Shown here: positions 8,574 through 17,190 of the stretch, one piece after another | Position numbering within the stretch: the first letter of the stretch is position 1 | Layout of the letters: the number at the start of each line of letters is the position of its first letter | Assembly (NCBI GenBank): GCA_900554835.1 | Contig: USJD01000003.1 | Coordinates: 1 to 64,000 of the forward strand | DNA: 64,000 nt | Direction of reading: 5' to 3' | From: an uncultured Prevotella sp. | Lineage (GTDB): Bacteria; Bacteroidota; Bacteroidia; Bacteroidales; Bacteroidaceae | Position numbers and translations under genes: made by a program | Notes under the pieces: generated by a model | Databases searched by the model: none | What the model saw: only the letters and a program-made list of their open reading frames with translations | Told to the model about the DNA's origin: nothing

Positions 8574-8623
8574 GCAATACCTAAAAATCGGTAAACTTTA
8601 GCATCCCCATTTTTAGGTATTGC
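8574..8623. promoter_or_regulatory. 15-bp inverted repeat operator between divergent promoters
   Basis: The 15-mer GCAATACCTAAAAAT (8574-8588) is repeated as its exact complement ATTTTTAGGTATTGC (8609-8623) with 20 bp between the arms. In each arm the terminal TTG is the -33 element of the promoter facing outwards (20-nt spacer to TAnnTTTG on both sides). A protein bound here would touch both promoters. The obvious candidates are the two LuxR-type proteins encoded next to it. A near-identical third copy stands at 9725-9739. Confidence 0.75.
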
Positions 8624-8642
8624 ATGTTTCAGAGTTTTTTTG

Positions 8643-8650
8643 TATCTTTG
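8643..8650 (+). promoter_or_regulatory. -7 box TATCTTTG for RIC-LuxR gene
   Basis: TATCTTTG with TTG at 8620-8622, spacer 20 nt. The TTG is the end of the operator arm 8609-8623. The predicted leader before the chosen ATG (8726) is about 70 nt. Confidence 0.8.
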
Positions 8651-8725
8651 CCGCCGAATAGCAGAATGAGAGTTTTGCTGTTGGGATACTTGACATTATG
8701 AATGTTTTCAAAATAGGTGACAAAG

Positions 8726-9682
8726 ATGAAAAATCAAAAGATGTATGAAGCTGATGATAAGATGATCAGCATCATTAGAGACAATTATAACATCTTGCAG
8801 AGTCTTGGTAGCTTCGGCATCAATCTGGGATTCGGTGACAAGACGGTAGAAGAGGTATGCGCGGAACAGGGAGTGGATACTTATACTTTCTTGGCTGTAG
8901 TTAACTATGCTATGAATGGGTATAAGGAATATGATAATGCGGAACGTTTGTCCTTATCAACTTTGTTGCATTATCTTAAGGCTTCTCATGCTTATTACAT
9001 TGATTTTCAATTACCTTTCATTCGTAAGGAATTGGTTGAGGCTTTGGATGAAAATGACAATTTAGCGCGTCTCATCCTCAAACTTTATGATGAATATGCT
9101 CATAGTATTATCAACCATATGAAGTATGAAGAAAAGTCGGTTTTCCCTTATGTTCAGTCACTTATAGAGGGTAATCCTCTTGCTGATTTCAATATAGAAA
9201 CGTTCTCCAAGCATCATGTTCAGGTGGACCAGAAACTCAAGGAATTAAAAAATATCATCATCAAGTATCTTCCTTCTGATGGGTTGCACAATAATCAGCT
9301 AAGTGCTACACTTTATGATATATACAATAATGAGGAATGGCTTAAGCACCACTCTGAAGTAGAGGAGGAGATTTTTATTCCTGCCGTAAGAAATGCAGAA
9401 CGTAAGTTGAAACAGAATGATGTCAGTGCGAAGATCTCTAATATGATATCCCAGACCCCACAGAACGATGAACAACTGAGTGATCGTGAGAAAGATGTCA
9501 TTGTTGCTTTGGTTCAAGGTATGACCAATAAGGAGATAGCAGACCATCTCTTTATCTCTATCAATACGGTGATTACGCATCGAAGAAATATTGCACGAAA
9601 GCTTCAGATTCATTCACCTGCAGGTCTTACCATCTATGCGATAGTGAATAATCTCGTGGATATTTCAACGGTCAAACTATAA
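8726..9682 (+). CDS. RIC/hemerythrin-LuxR fusion transcription regulator
   Basis: About 318 residues. An AGGTGA five bases before the ATG at 8726 favours that start over the GTG at 8717. Three parts: (1) a ScdA_N-like segment (about 8-55; FGINLGFGDKTVEEVC) in which the family's Cys-Cys pair is replaced; (2) a hemerythrin-like four-helix diiron domain (about 80-215) with His ligands in ASHAYY, HMKYEEKSVFP, SKHHVQVD and LKHHSEVEEEIFIPA; (3) a LuxR helix-turn-helix (about 245-310; LSDREKDVIVALVQG, NKEIADHLFISINTVITHRR). Parts 1-2 resemble RIC/YtfE iron-sulfur repair proteins, so this looks like a regulator sensing iron, oxygen or NO directly. Divergent from the porin-imelysin-di-heme operon. Confidence 0.85.
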   Translation: MKNQKMYEADDKMISIIRDNYNILQSLGSFGINLGFGDKTVEEVCAEQGVDTYTFLAVVNYAMNGYKEYDNAERLSLSTLLHYLKASHAYYIDFQLPFIRKELVEALDENDNLARLILKLYDEYAHSIINHMKYEEKSVFPYVQSLIEGNPLADFNIETFSKHHVQVDQKLKELKNIIIKYLPSDGLHNNQLSATLYDIYNNEEWLKHHSEVEEEIFIPAVRNAERKLKQNDVSAKISNMISQTPQNDEQLSDREKDVIVALVQGMTNKEIADHLFISINTVITHRRNIARKLQIHSPAGLTIYAIVNNLVDISTVKL

Positions 9683-9724
9683 TTTTTTCAATAGAAAGTC
9701 CTCGAATATATTCTTACTATCCCT

Positions 9725-9739
9725 ATTTTTAGGTATTGC
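9725..9739 (+). promoter_or_regulatory. third copy of the 15-mer operator
   Basis: ATTTTTAGGTATTGC again, within a 22-base stretch (9719-9740) that differs from 8603-8624 at one base. It stands 42 bp after the RIC-LuxR stop codon. No TAnnTTTG follows 20 nt downstream, so it does not sit on an evident promoter. Confidence 0.6.
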
Positions 9740-9747
9740 AGACATAA

Positions 9748-9788
9748 AAGAAAGCCTCCTGTCTAGAAAAAAGATAGGAGGCTTTCTT
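9748..9788. terminator. bidirectional terminator between the two LuxR genes
   Basis: A 13-bp perfect stem (9748-9760 with 9776-9788), 15-nt loop, with a T run on the plus strand (9790-9795) and A-rich sequence before it that gives T on the minus strand. It separates two convergent genes. Confidence 0.9.
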
Positions 9789-9825
9789 GTTTTTTATCGC
9801 AGTTTATACCTATTTGTGATGAGGC

Positions 9826-10449
9826 TTATATATGATTGATATCTACAAAACCATGCATGACTGCATAAATGGTAAGAGCGGAAACTGATTTGATACCTAA
9901 TTTTTCTTGAATATTCTTTCGATGTGTTATCACAGTTGTCAATCCGATACATAGGAGATCGGCAATTTCTTTGTTAATCTTTCCTTGTGCAACCAATGAA
10001 AGTACTTCTATTTCCCGCCCGGTGAGTGTCTTTTCCTGTGTATGCCCTAATGCTTCTGGCAAATGTTCGCCATGTGGATGTCCTCTTTTCTGTAAACTGA
10101 TGAGCTCCTTGATGAGTAACCCCTCTGATACATTGACGCATAGACAATGGAAATCATTCAGTTGTGACATCGGGTCGCTGCTGGGAGTGAGGACGATGGT
10201 CTTGTGTTTGTAATCTAAGAAGAAATTCCGATTGGCAAGTACGATTTGCATGGATACAAAGAAGTGGATGAAATGCTCTGGATTGGAAGCCTGCAATTCA
10301 CCAAATGTACCAAATGCCTGAATCTGTGCAGAGGGGATGGCTGACTCGAGTAATTGTCTGAGTCCCATTACTGCCAGCGTGTTGCTTTCTACAATAGCAA
10401 ACGCTGGTGCTTGTCTGCCAATTTGTTGTTTCTTCATTTCTTCTTTCAT
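9826..10449 (-). CDS. LuxR-type regulator with degenerate receiver domain
   Basis: A 207-residue protein. Residues 15-115 have the shape of a response-regulator receiver (FAIVESNTLAVMGLRQLLES; TIVLTPSSD), but the acidic pocket and the phospho-acceptor Asp are missing: the expected strand reads FVSMQIVLANRNFF. Residues 140-207 are a LuxR helix-turn-helix (LTGREIEVLSLVAQG, NKEIADLLCIGLTTVITHRK, ALTIYAVMHGFVDI), closely similar to the helix-turn-helix of the neighbouring RIC-LuxR protein. The two are probably paralogues that read related DNA sites. Phosphorylation-independent control is inferred from the missing residues. Confidence 0.82.
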   Translation of the reverse strand: MKEEMKKQQIGRQAPAFAIVESNTLAVMGLRQLLESAIPSAQIQAFGTFGELQASNPEHFIHFFVSMQIVLANRNFFLDYKHKTIVLTPSSDPMSQLNDFHCLCVNVSEGLLIKELISLQKRGHPHGEHLPEALGHTQEKTLTGREIEVLSLVAQGKINKEIADLLCIGLTTVITHRKNIQEKLGIKSVSALTIYAVMHGFVDINHI

Positions 10450-10482
10450 TTTATCTCTCTGTTTTTACTCCTTGTTAGGAAT

Positions 10483-11760
10483 TTATAAAAAAGGTGTCAG
10501 CAGTTTGGCTGCAAACCATCCTTTGAATCTTTGCCAGCCTGTTCTCCATTCCCGCCAATTTTTCTCATTGAGCAGGAAACTATCTTTCTTCTCGCCATCG
10601 AAGAGATCTACAAGCTGGCGGGTTGTATGTGGGTCGATGATAACTGCATTTTCCTCATAATCCCAACGAAGACTTCTCGCATTGAGGTTGGCGCTGCCCA
10701 CTGTACAGAATCTGCCATCTACCATGATAATCTTGGTATGATGGAAGCCCGGGGTGTACATCCAAATATTGCAACCTTCTTTCATCAACTTATGGGCATT
10801 ATAAAATCCACAGTCGGGTGTCAGCGGTATATCACTCCTTGTACTGAGCATAATCTCAACCTTCACTCCTCGTTTTACCGCATTCTTTAATGCTTTCTTC
10901 AATTTGCGGCTTAAAGTGAAGTAGGGACTGATAATTTTGATACTGTCTTGGGCATCATTGATGGCATTCACGTAGAAGTATCGGATGATGTCCTTGGAAA
11001 TGTGTGGTTCACGGTTGATGATGCCCACCATCTTATGATAGGCTGTTGCGGTAGTGTCTGGTTTCAGATTCTCTACAAGATATTCCTTTTTGGCTGCCCG
11101 ATAGTATTCTGCACCATATATGTTTTGTCCACTTACTTTATTCCACATCTTGAGGAAGATTTTCTGCAGGGTATTCACTTCACTACCATCGATGCGACAA
11201 TGCATGTCGTGCCATTCACCTACTACCTTTGTACCTTTTATATAATAGTCGGCAACGTTCATGCCACCTGTATAGGCGATTTGTCCGTCGATGACTACAA
11301 TCTTACGGTGATCACGGTTGAACACTCCATGTACCCATGGGAATTTCATCGGTTTATATTCATAAATCTCGATGCCCATATTGCGTATTTTTTTGAGGTG
11401 CTTCTTTTTGAGCGGTTGATTGTTGGAAGCATTTCCGAAACCATCATAGAGTGCCCTTACCTTAACACCTTCCTTGACTTTCTCGCCAAGCAAATCAAAT
11501 AGAAGTCCGGCAATACTATCGTTTCTGAAGTTGAAGTATTCCAAGTGTACGCTATGTTTGGCCTGTCGGATAGCCTGGAACATATCATCAAATTTCTCCT
11601 GACCGCTCATCAGAAGTGTAACAGAATTATCGTGAGAAAAGCTGATGCCTTTCCCACGAAGCTGATTGACGATCAATGAATCGCTTGTCTGTGCGCTGCA
11701 CAGCGAACAAGAAAGCCACAATGTCGCAATGAATAATAAATATCTCATCTTATTAATCAA
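10483..11760 (-). CDS. phospholipase D / cardiolipin synthase-like protein
   Basis: A 425-residue protein with an N-terminal hydrophobic export signal (about 1-23, CSAQ). Two HKD catalytic motifs HxKxxxxD are intact: His151-Lys153-Asp158 (HRKIVVID) followed by GGMN, and His341-Lys343-Asp348 (HTKIIMVD) followed by GSANLNARS. This is the cardiolipin synthase (ClsA/B) arrangement, which joins two phosphatidylglycerols. Typical Cls proteins carry membrane helices; a cleavable signal here points to the periplasm, so a secreted phospholipase D is the alternative. Lies 87 bp after kdsD on the same strand. Confidence 0.82.
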   Translation of the reverse strand: MINKMRYLLFIATLWLSCSLCSAQTSDSLIVNQLRGKGISFSHDNSVTLLMSGQEKFDDMFQAIRQAKHSVHLEYFNFRNDSIAGLLFDLLGEKVKEGVKVRALYDGFGNASNNQPLKKKHLKKIRNMGIEIYEYKPMKFPWVHGVFNRDHRKIVVIDGQIAYTGGMNVADYYIKGTKVVGEWHDMHCRIDGSEVNTLQKIFLKMWNKVSGQNIYGAEYYRAAKKEYLVENLKPDTTATAYHKMVGIINREPHISKDIIRYFYVNAINDAQDSIKIISPYFTLSRKLKKALKNAVKRGVKVEIMLSTRSDIPLTPDCGFYNAHKLMKEGCNIWMYTPGFHHTKIIMVDGRFCTVGSANLNARSLRWDYEENAVIIDPHTTRQLVDLFDGEKKDSFLLNEKNWREWRTGWQRFKGWFAAKLLTPFL

Positions 11761-11847
11761 TAACCTCTAAAATCAATAATCCATGAAAGAATCCCTCACA
11801 AAAGGAATCCCCGCGTAAAAAATCCGTGTAATCTGTGCATAAATCCC

Positions 11848-12828
11848 TTATACCATACAAGCATAATGATCGACGATTCCCATGAGATGGTTTTCCTGAT
11901 CTACTACGAGTACAGTGTGAACCTTGTACTTGTGCATGATGCGTTGTATCTCGGAGATTTTGGTGTTTGGATTTACCATCTTCGGAGTAGTTGTCATGAT
12001 GTCGCTCACAGTCTTGTTGAAGAATTCTGCCTGCCATTTTTCCATAGCACGACGGATGTCACCATCGGTAATCAATCCGATGACCTTCTTGTCCTCATCA
12101 AGCGATATTCCTAATCCTAACTTGCCCTTACTTACATGGATGATAGCTTCACCGAGATGCATTTCCTTAGGAATGATAGGCAAATCGTCGCTTCGCATGA
12201 CATCCTCTGCAGTTGTCAGCAATCGTTTTCCTAACTCACCGCCTGGATGGAATTGCGCAAAATCACGAGGTTGGAAATGGCGCACCTGCATCAGCGCTAT
12301 TGCCAAGGCATCACCCATGGCAAGTGCTGCTGTTGTGCTACTTGTTGGGGCGAGATTTAATGGGCAGGCTTCCTTCTTTACCTTTACTGTGATATGAAAG
12401 TTGGAGTATTTTGCCAACAGTGACTTCGGATTACCAGTTATGGAAATGATTGGGATGTTCATGTGAAGTACCATAGGAATGAATCGGAGCAATTCGTCAG
12501 TCTGACCGCTATTACTCAAAGCTAATACCACATCCTTATCTGTCATGACACCCAAATCGCCATGATACACATCGAGTGGGTTGATATAGAAAGCTGGTGT
12601 TCCGGTTGATGCAAGTGTAGCTGCTATTTTAGCTCCTACATGTCCACTTTTACCTACACCGGTTACGATGATTTTTCCCTGGCAGTTGTACATCATGTCA
12701 ACTGCTTTTTCGAAGTTCTCGTCCAGGAAAGGGATTTGGTCAAGAATGGCCTGTGCCTCTTCTCGAAGTGCCTGTTCACCATAGGCACGGACGGTTTTGT
12801 CCTCTATATGGTTGTTCTTTTCTGTCAT
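11848..12828 (-). CDS. kdsD: arabinose-5-phosphate isomerase (KdsD/GutQ)
   Basis: A 326-residue SIS-CBS-CBS protein. The SIS sugar-isomerase domain (about 45-180) includes GKIIVTGVGKSGHVGAKIAATLASTGTPAFY and the HGDLG segment; paired CBS domains occupy about 205-326 (MRSDDLPIIPKEM; LGLITDGDIRRAM). This is the standard layout of D-arabinose 5-phosphate isomerase, which turns ribulose 5-phosphate into arabinose 5-phosphate, first step of Kdo synthesis for lipopolysaccharide. The next step, kdsA, is encoded 32 bp upstream, which supports KdsD over GutQ. Usual length is about 320 residues. Confidence 0.93.
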   Translation of the reverse strand: MTEKNNHIEDKTVRAYGEQALREEAQAILDQIPFLDENFEKAVDMMYNCQGKIIVTGVGKSGHVGAKIAATLASTGTPAFYINPLDVYHGDLGVMTDKDVVLALSNSGQTDELLRFIPMVLHMNIPIISITGNPKSLLAKYSNFHITVKVKKEACPLNLAPTSSTTAALAMGDALAIALMQVRHFQPRDFAQFHPGGELGKRLLTTAEDVMRSDDLPIIPKEMHLGEAIIHVSKGKLGLGISLDEDKKVIGLITDGDIRRAMEKWQAEFFNKTVSDIMTTTPKMVNPNTKISEIQRIMHKYKVHTVLVVDQENHLMGIVDHYACMV

Positions 12829-12860
12829 GATTGATGATTCTTAAACTGAAATGTTATGTG

Positions 12861-13616
12861 CTAAGCCAATAGATCAGCGATTAATGCTTCAAGCTTGTCC
12901 AATTCCAACATGTTAGCAGCATCGCTTTTTCCATGGTCTGGGTCAGGGTGTACTTCAAAGAAATAGCCTGTAGCACCGAAAGCTTTAGCTGCTTTAGCCA
13001 TGGCTGGTACAAATTTACGGTCTCCAACGGTTTTTCCGTCACCAGCACTTGGACGTTGTACGCTATGGGTACAATCCATGATGACATTAGGTACAATCTC
13101 CTTCATATCTGGAATGTTACGGAAATCAACAACCAGATTGTTATATCCGAAACAGTTGCCGCGTTCTGTAAGCCATACTTCCTTGGCACCGCTATCCAGT
13201 GCTTTCTCCACAGGATAGCGCATATCTCTACCGCTCAAGAACTGAGCTTTCTTGATGTTTACAATTTTACCGGTCTTTGCAGCAGCCACTAATAGATCGG
13301 TCTGGCGGCAGAGGAAAGCTGGAATCTGAAGTACATCACATACTTCACCTGCAGCTTCTGCTTGATAGCTCTCGTGAATATCAGTGAGTACACGTAAGCC
13401 GTACTTCTCCTTGATATCGCTGAGCATCTGCAAGCCTTTTTCTATGCCTGGTCCACGGAAAGAGTGGATAGATGTGCGGTTAGCCTTGTCAAATGATGAC
13501 TTAAATATGATGTCTGTTCCCAACTCCTGGTTGATGCGTACCAACTCCTGGGCTACTGTCTCCAGTAGCTCCATGGATTCAATGACGCATGGACCTGCTA
13601 TAAATGTTGTTGCCAT
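12861..13616 (-). CDS. kdsA: 3-deoxy-8-phosphooctulonate synthase
   Basis: A 251-residue KdsA, condensing arabinose 5-phosphate with phosphoenolpyruvate to Kdo 8-phosphate in the cytosol. Family marks: FIAGPCVIES at the N-terminus, FKSSFDKANRTS, FRGPGIEKGL, LTDIHE, IPAFLCRQTDLL, and DCTHSVQRP near residue 180. It is slightly shorter than the usual 270-280 residues, mostly at the N-terminus, as is common in Bacteroidetes. Follows the MscS-type gene by 26 bp and precedes kdsD by 32 bp. Confidence 0.95.
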   Translation of the reverse strand: MATTFIAGPCVIESMELLETVAQELVRINQELGTDIIFKSSFDKANRTSIHSFRGPGIEKGLQMLSDIKEKYGLRVLTDIHESYQAEAAGEVCDVLQIPAFLCRQTDLLVAAAKTGKIVNIKKAQFLSGRDMRYPVEKALDSGAKEVWLTERGNCFGYNNLVVDFRNIPDMKEIVPNVIMDCTHSVQRPSAGDGKTVGDRKFVPAMAKAAKAFGATGYFFEVHPDPDHGKSDAANMLELDKLEALIADLLA

Positions 13617-13642
13617 ATCTTAATATTTTAATGTATCTAATT

Positions 13643-16039
13643 TTAATCTCCTAACTCTTGTTTCTTGACTCCTAATTCCTCTGTCGTTACGTTCTTGATT
13701 GTTATTTCACGTTGTGGGAAAGGAATCTCAATATTGTGCTCGTTGAGCGTATCGTAAATGCATTCCATGATGATACCATCGTCTGCATACTGTGTGAGTA
13801 CGTTGACCCATACCAATATCTTAAGCGTGATACAGTTGTCATCAAAACTCTTCAAAACGATGCGTACACCTTTTTCATGATAGATGCAATCGAGTTTGTT
13901 GAGTGCCTCAATGAGTATCTTCTTAACTTCTTTTACGTTGGTACCGTATGCCACACCTACTTCTAATATGTCCAACTCATAACCATGATTTCGGGTCATA
14001 TTTTTGTAGTTCTTGGCAAAGAGTTGAGAGTTCTGGAATGCTATGACGGAGCCGTCTGTAGCCTCCAGCATCGTGGAAGTATAGCTGATACTGCTTACGC
14101 GTCCACGGGTTCCTTCACAAATGATGTAGTCGCCAACTTTCACGCGACCCATCATGAGGGAAACACCATAGTAGATGTTCTCTAAGATGTCTTTCGATGC
14201 AAAACCCAGACCCGTTGATAAACCTGCGAAGATGGCCAATAACCAGGATTTGCCTACATGGAATATCGTGAGAGCTATCATCAGCCAGATGCCCCAGACC
14301 ACTACCTGCAGCACATTCTTGAACATCATAATCTTGGAAGCTGCAGACGTCGGATCTGACTTCTCGAAATGATGGTGCATGATATCGGTGGTTGTGATAT
14401 TCAGATAGTTGAACAGGAAGTAGAGGCATGCTACAAGACTTAAACTGTATAGAGATGCCGAGAAATTCTCACTGTCGATATAATGCTTGTTGAAAATCAT
14501 CCAGGTTGTGTCGCTCATGTTGAATACCGCTGCCGCCCAGTAGATGGCAATAATAAATGAGAATACACCGGCTACAGGTAAAGCCACCTTATTGATAAAG
14601 CGGAAGAACCACTTGTCTGTAATAGGTTTGTGCTTTAAATTCTTGCGCTCTGCATATACCCCCAGCCAGTCTTTGATACAGGTGATACTCAGAATACAGG
14701 TAAGCTGCATCATCCACCAGATGATGATCTGTACGGCAAGCAGGGTAAAACCAATCCACGAACAGAATGTACTGACGGTGAATACTGCCAGTGATATCCA
14801 TGTGTAAATCATGTCCAGACGTGGTACTTTCTTGTTGTGTCTTTGGATGACATTCCACTGCCATAAAGTGCAAAGCAACAGAATAGGTGGAAATATGAAG
14901 TTGACCAAATCGTTTGGAATCAAGATAATACGGAACGTAATGACGAAGAAGCCTATCAGCATCAATGGAGAATAGATGCGGAAAGCACTCTTGATCTGGT
15001 CATTGCCTACACGGAGTAGGAGAGAGATGAGAATAACACCCACCAACCAGGAAAATTCCACCAGCAAATCGCTTGCCATGATGATGAAATTCTGCTTGGT
15101 AATCATTCTAATAATCCCTAAAATAGCAGCAAAGGTAACAACGGTCATTGCCATGATGATACATGGACGCTTGGCCATGAAACTCTCCTTGATGCTTTCA
15201 AACCATCCTTTCTTGATGAGGAAAGTCATCAGGCAACGGATGGTCAGCAAGTTGAGGAAGACGGAAATGAGTCCATAGAAAATAATGATGCCGAAAAGAA
15301 TGAAGATGATGCGTACATCCCATTGTGACATCATGCCTGGTGCTGGCTTGTATTTCTCGGTGACAGAACTTTTTGCTTCCCGATAGTTGTTGCCTAAGTT
15401 GCCTAATATCTTGAAATAGTTTTCTCCACCATTATTGAAGATGCTGGTTTGTATTTCGGAATATCTGATATTGGCATAGTCGTTGAGAGCCTTCAGCTTT
15501 TTGTCGGTCACATCGTATGCCTTGATGTATTCGTTGAGTTGCTGTTGCTTTTCTATCAGTTGTCTCCTGATATTAACGGCAAGGGTCAGATCCACATTGC
15601 GATTCACTTGGGCTTCCTTGGTCATGAATACGGTGTTCATACCATAAAGATAGTTGATGAGCGAGTCAAACCTTGCCACCTCAATATTATTTTGGTTGAT
15701 CATATTGCGGAATGGGGCAGCTTTAGACTTAAATTTCCTGAACTGTTCAGTAGCTTCGTTGCAGGCATAGGTCAAGTCAAAGATATAACCATTCCTTTGT
15801 GAATAGAGCATGATGGAGTTCTGGTCTGCTTGCATCATGATATGAATAAGCTCTTTGATGACAGCTTGTTGCTGAGCCTTCGCCATTCTGTTCTGTTTTT
15901 CCAGATCTATGTGGTATTGTGTCAATTCTGTACGAAGCATGAAAAGTGTCGTGTCGAGGTTAGCTTCCTTCAGCACGGCATGAGTTGGCAATAAACACAT
16001 AACCAACAATAAAAGGATAAACAGAATTTTCTTTTTCAT
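13643..16039 (-). CDS. MscS-family mechanosensitive channel, large form
   Basis: About 798 residues. A -7 box at 16061-16068 rules out the ATG at 16063; the ATG at 16039 (MKKKILFILLLLVMCLLPTHA) starts a clean signal peptide, with 16051 as second choice. After a periplasmic coiled-coil-rich N-terminal domain (about 25-240) come about ten membrane segments, then the MscS pore region and beta domain (GLSTGLGFASKDILENIYYGVSLM; VGDYIICEGTRGRVSSISYTSTML near 615-665). This is the MscK/MscM-like large class, opening on membrane tension to release solutes during hypo-osmotic shock. Lies ahead of kdsA-kdsD, probably one transcript. Confidence 0.9.
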   Translation of the reverse strand: MKKKILFILLLLVMCLLPTHAVLKEANLDTTLFMLRTELTQYHIDLEKQNRMAKAQQQAVIKELIHIMMQADQNSIMLYSQRNGYIFDLTYACNEATEQFRKFKSKAAPFRNMINQNNIEVARFDSLINYLYGMNTVFMTKEAQVNRNVDLTLAVNIRRQLIEKQQQLNEYIKAYDVTDKKLKALNDYANIRYSEIQTSIFNNGGENYFKILGNLGNNYREAKSSVTEKYKPAPGMMSQWDVRIIFILFGIIIFYGLISVFLNLLTIRCLMTFLIKKGWFESIKESFMAKRPCIIMAMTVVTFAAILGIIRMITKQNFIIMASDLLVEFSWLVGVILISLLLRVGNDQIKSAFRIYSPLMLIGFFVITFRIILIPNDLVNFIFPPILLLCTLWQWNVIQRHNKKVPRLDMIYTWISLAVFTVSTFCSWIGFTLLAVQIIIWWMMQLTCILSITCIKDWLGVYAERKNLKHKPITDKWFFRFINKVALPVAGVFSFIIAIYWAAAVFNMSDTTWMIFNKHYIDSENFSASLYSLSLVACLYFLFNYLNITTTDIMHHHFEKSDPTSAASKIMMFKNVLQVVVWGIWLMIALTIFHVGKSWLLAIFAGLSTGLGFASKDILENIYYGVSLMMGRVKVGDYIICEGTRGRVSSISYTSTMLEATDGSVIAFQNSQLFAKNYKNMTRNHGYELDILEVGVAYGTNVKEVKKILIEALNKLDCIYHEKGVRIVLKSFDDNCITLKILVWVNVLTQYADDGIIMECIYDTLNEHNIEIPFPQREITIKNVTTEELGVKKQELGD

Positions 16040-16060
16040 AACAAATTTCATATTTGAGTG

Positions 16061-16068
16061 CAAAGTTA
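16061..16068 (-). promoter_or_regulatory. -7 box TAACTTTG for mscS-kdsA-kdsD
   Basis: Minus-strand TAACTTTG with TTTTGC (complement of 16088-16092) 19 nt upstream as -33. Places the transcript start near 16054 and fixes the downstream start codon. Confidence 0.75.
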
Positions 16069-16142
16069 CTTAAAATCAGAGATAATGCAAAATAATCGAT
16101 AAACTTTTTCGTCTTTTGTTTGGTAATATTTGTTTCTTTTCT

Positions 16143-16150
16143 TAATTTTG
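16143..16150 (+). promoter_or_regulatory. -7 box TAATTTTG for the sugar kinase gene
   Basis: TAATTTTG with TTG at 16120-16122, spacer 20 nt: a complete Bacteroidetes promoter. Leader of about 80 nt before the ATG at 16237. Confidence 0.8.
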
Positions 16151-16236
16151 CATAGAGAAAGTGCCTAATGAATTTAGAATATGGGTGCTTGTCGTATAAT
16201 TGTATTAAGTGAAATATTCAATTGAATCATATAAGC

Positions 16237-17148
16237 ATGTTGTATTTAATAGCTGATAGTGGCAGTACAAAGACGGATTGGAGTCTTGTAGAAACGGATG
16301 GTCGTGTTCTGACAACCTGTCAGTCGCAGGGTTTGAATCCTTATCATCTTCATGAGGATGAGATTCTCCGAATTTTGGATGAGGATGTGAAAGCTCCACT
16401 TTTAAATAAAATAGGTGAAGCATTGACAGGTTCGCTGATGGTGTTTTTCTATGGTAGCGGAATTACTGATTTCATGAAACCGAAGATGGAGGCTTTGCTT
16501 CATACTTCTTTTCCTGGAGCATCTTGTATAGCGGAGAGTGATATGCTGGGTGCTGCCCGTGCTTTGTTGGGCAGAGAGCAAGGTGCGGCTGTCATCTTGG
16601 GAACGGGCTCCAACAGTTGTCTTTATGATGGAGAAAGCATTGTTAGGGGAGTTCCTCCGTTGGGTTACATCCTCGGTGACGAGGGTAGTGGTACTGCAAT
16701 TGGAAAGGCTTTCCTCAGATTGATATTGCGTGAACCTGTCATGTCTGCGGTAAAGGAAAGATTCTTTGCGTGGGCTGGTATGGACTATGCTGGTATCATT
16801 GATAGGATTTATCGACAGCCTTTGGCTAACCGTTTTCTGGCTTCCATCTCTACGTTTATCGGTGAATTACTTCAAGGTAAGGAAGATGCTAAGGACGGAT
16901 TAACGGATGAGGAGTATAAATCCTTGAAAGAGATGTTGGTTCAGGTCTATCGTGATTTTGTTTCTCATATTCTATGTTCATATTCCTTGGCAGAAGATTC
17001 TGTTGGATTTGTAGGTAGTATTGCTTTCTATTTTCAGGAGTTTATCAGGGCTGCCATGGAAGAAGCAGGAATGAAAATGGGAGTAACCATGAGGTCTCCT
17101 ATGGAAGGTTTGATTCGCTATCATTCGTCTAATTCCCCAAAAAGTTAA
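16237..17148 (+). CDS. BadF/BadG-family kinase, N-acetylglucosamine kinase-like
   Basis: A 303-residue ASKHA-fold kinase. The ATG at 16237 puts the phosphate-1 motif right at the N-terminus (LIADSGSTKTDW); the frame opens earlier only through a TTG. Further family motifs: VILGTGSNSCLYDG near residue 110 and GYILGDEGSGTAIGK near 138, then a helical C-terminal half. Relatives phosphorylate N-acetylglucosamine or similar amino sugars with ATP. The substrate cannot be fixed from sequence. Single-gene unit with its own promoter and a very strong terminator downstream. Confidence 0.82.
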   Translation: MLYLIADSGSTKTDWSLVETDGRVLTTCQSQGLNPYHLHEDEILRILDEDVKAPLLNKIGEALTGSLMVFFYGSGITDFMKPKMEALLHTSFPGASCIAESDMLGAARALLGREQGAAVILGTGSNSCLYDGESIVRGVPPLGYILGDEGSGTAIGKAFLRLILREPVMSAVKERFFAWAGMDYAGIIDRIYRQPLANRFLASISTFIGELLQGKEDAKDGLTDEEYKSLKEMLVQVYRDFVSHILCSYSLAEDSVGFVGSIAFYFQEFIRAAMEEAGMKMGVTMRSPMEGLIRYHSSNSPKS

Positions 17149-17190
17149 TCACTCAATAGGAACTTGATTTTCAGGATGGCCCTAGGGCTT

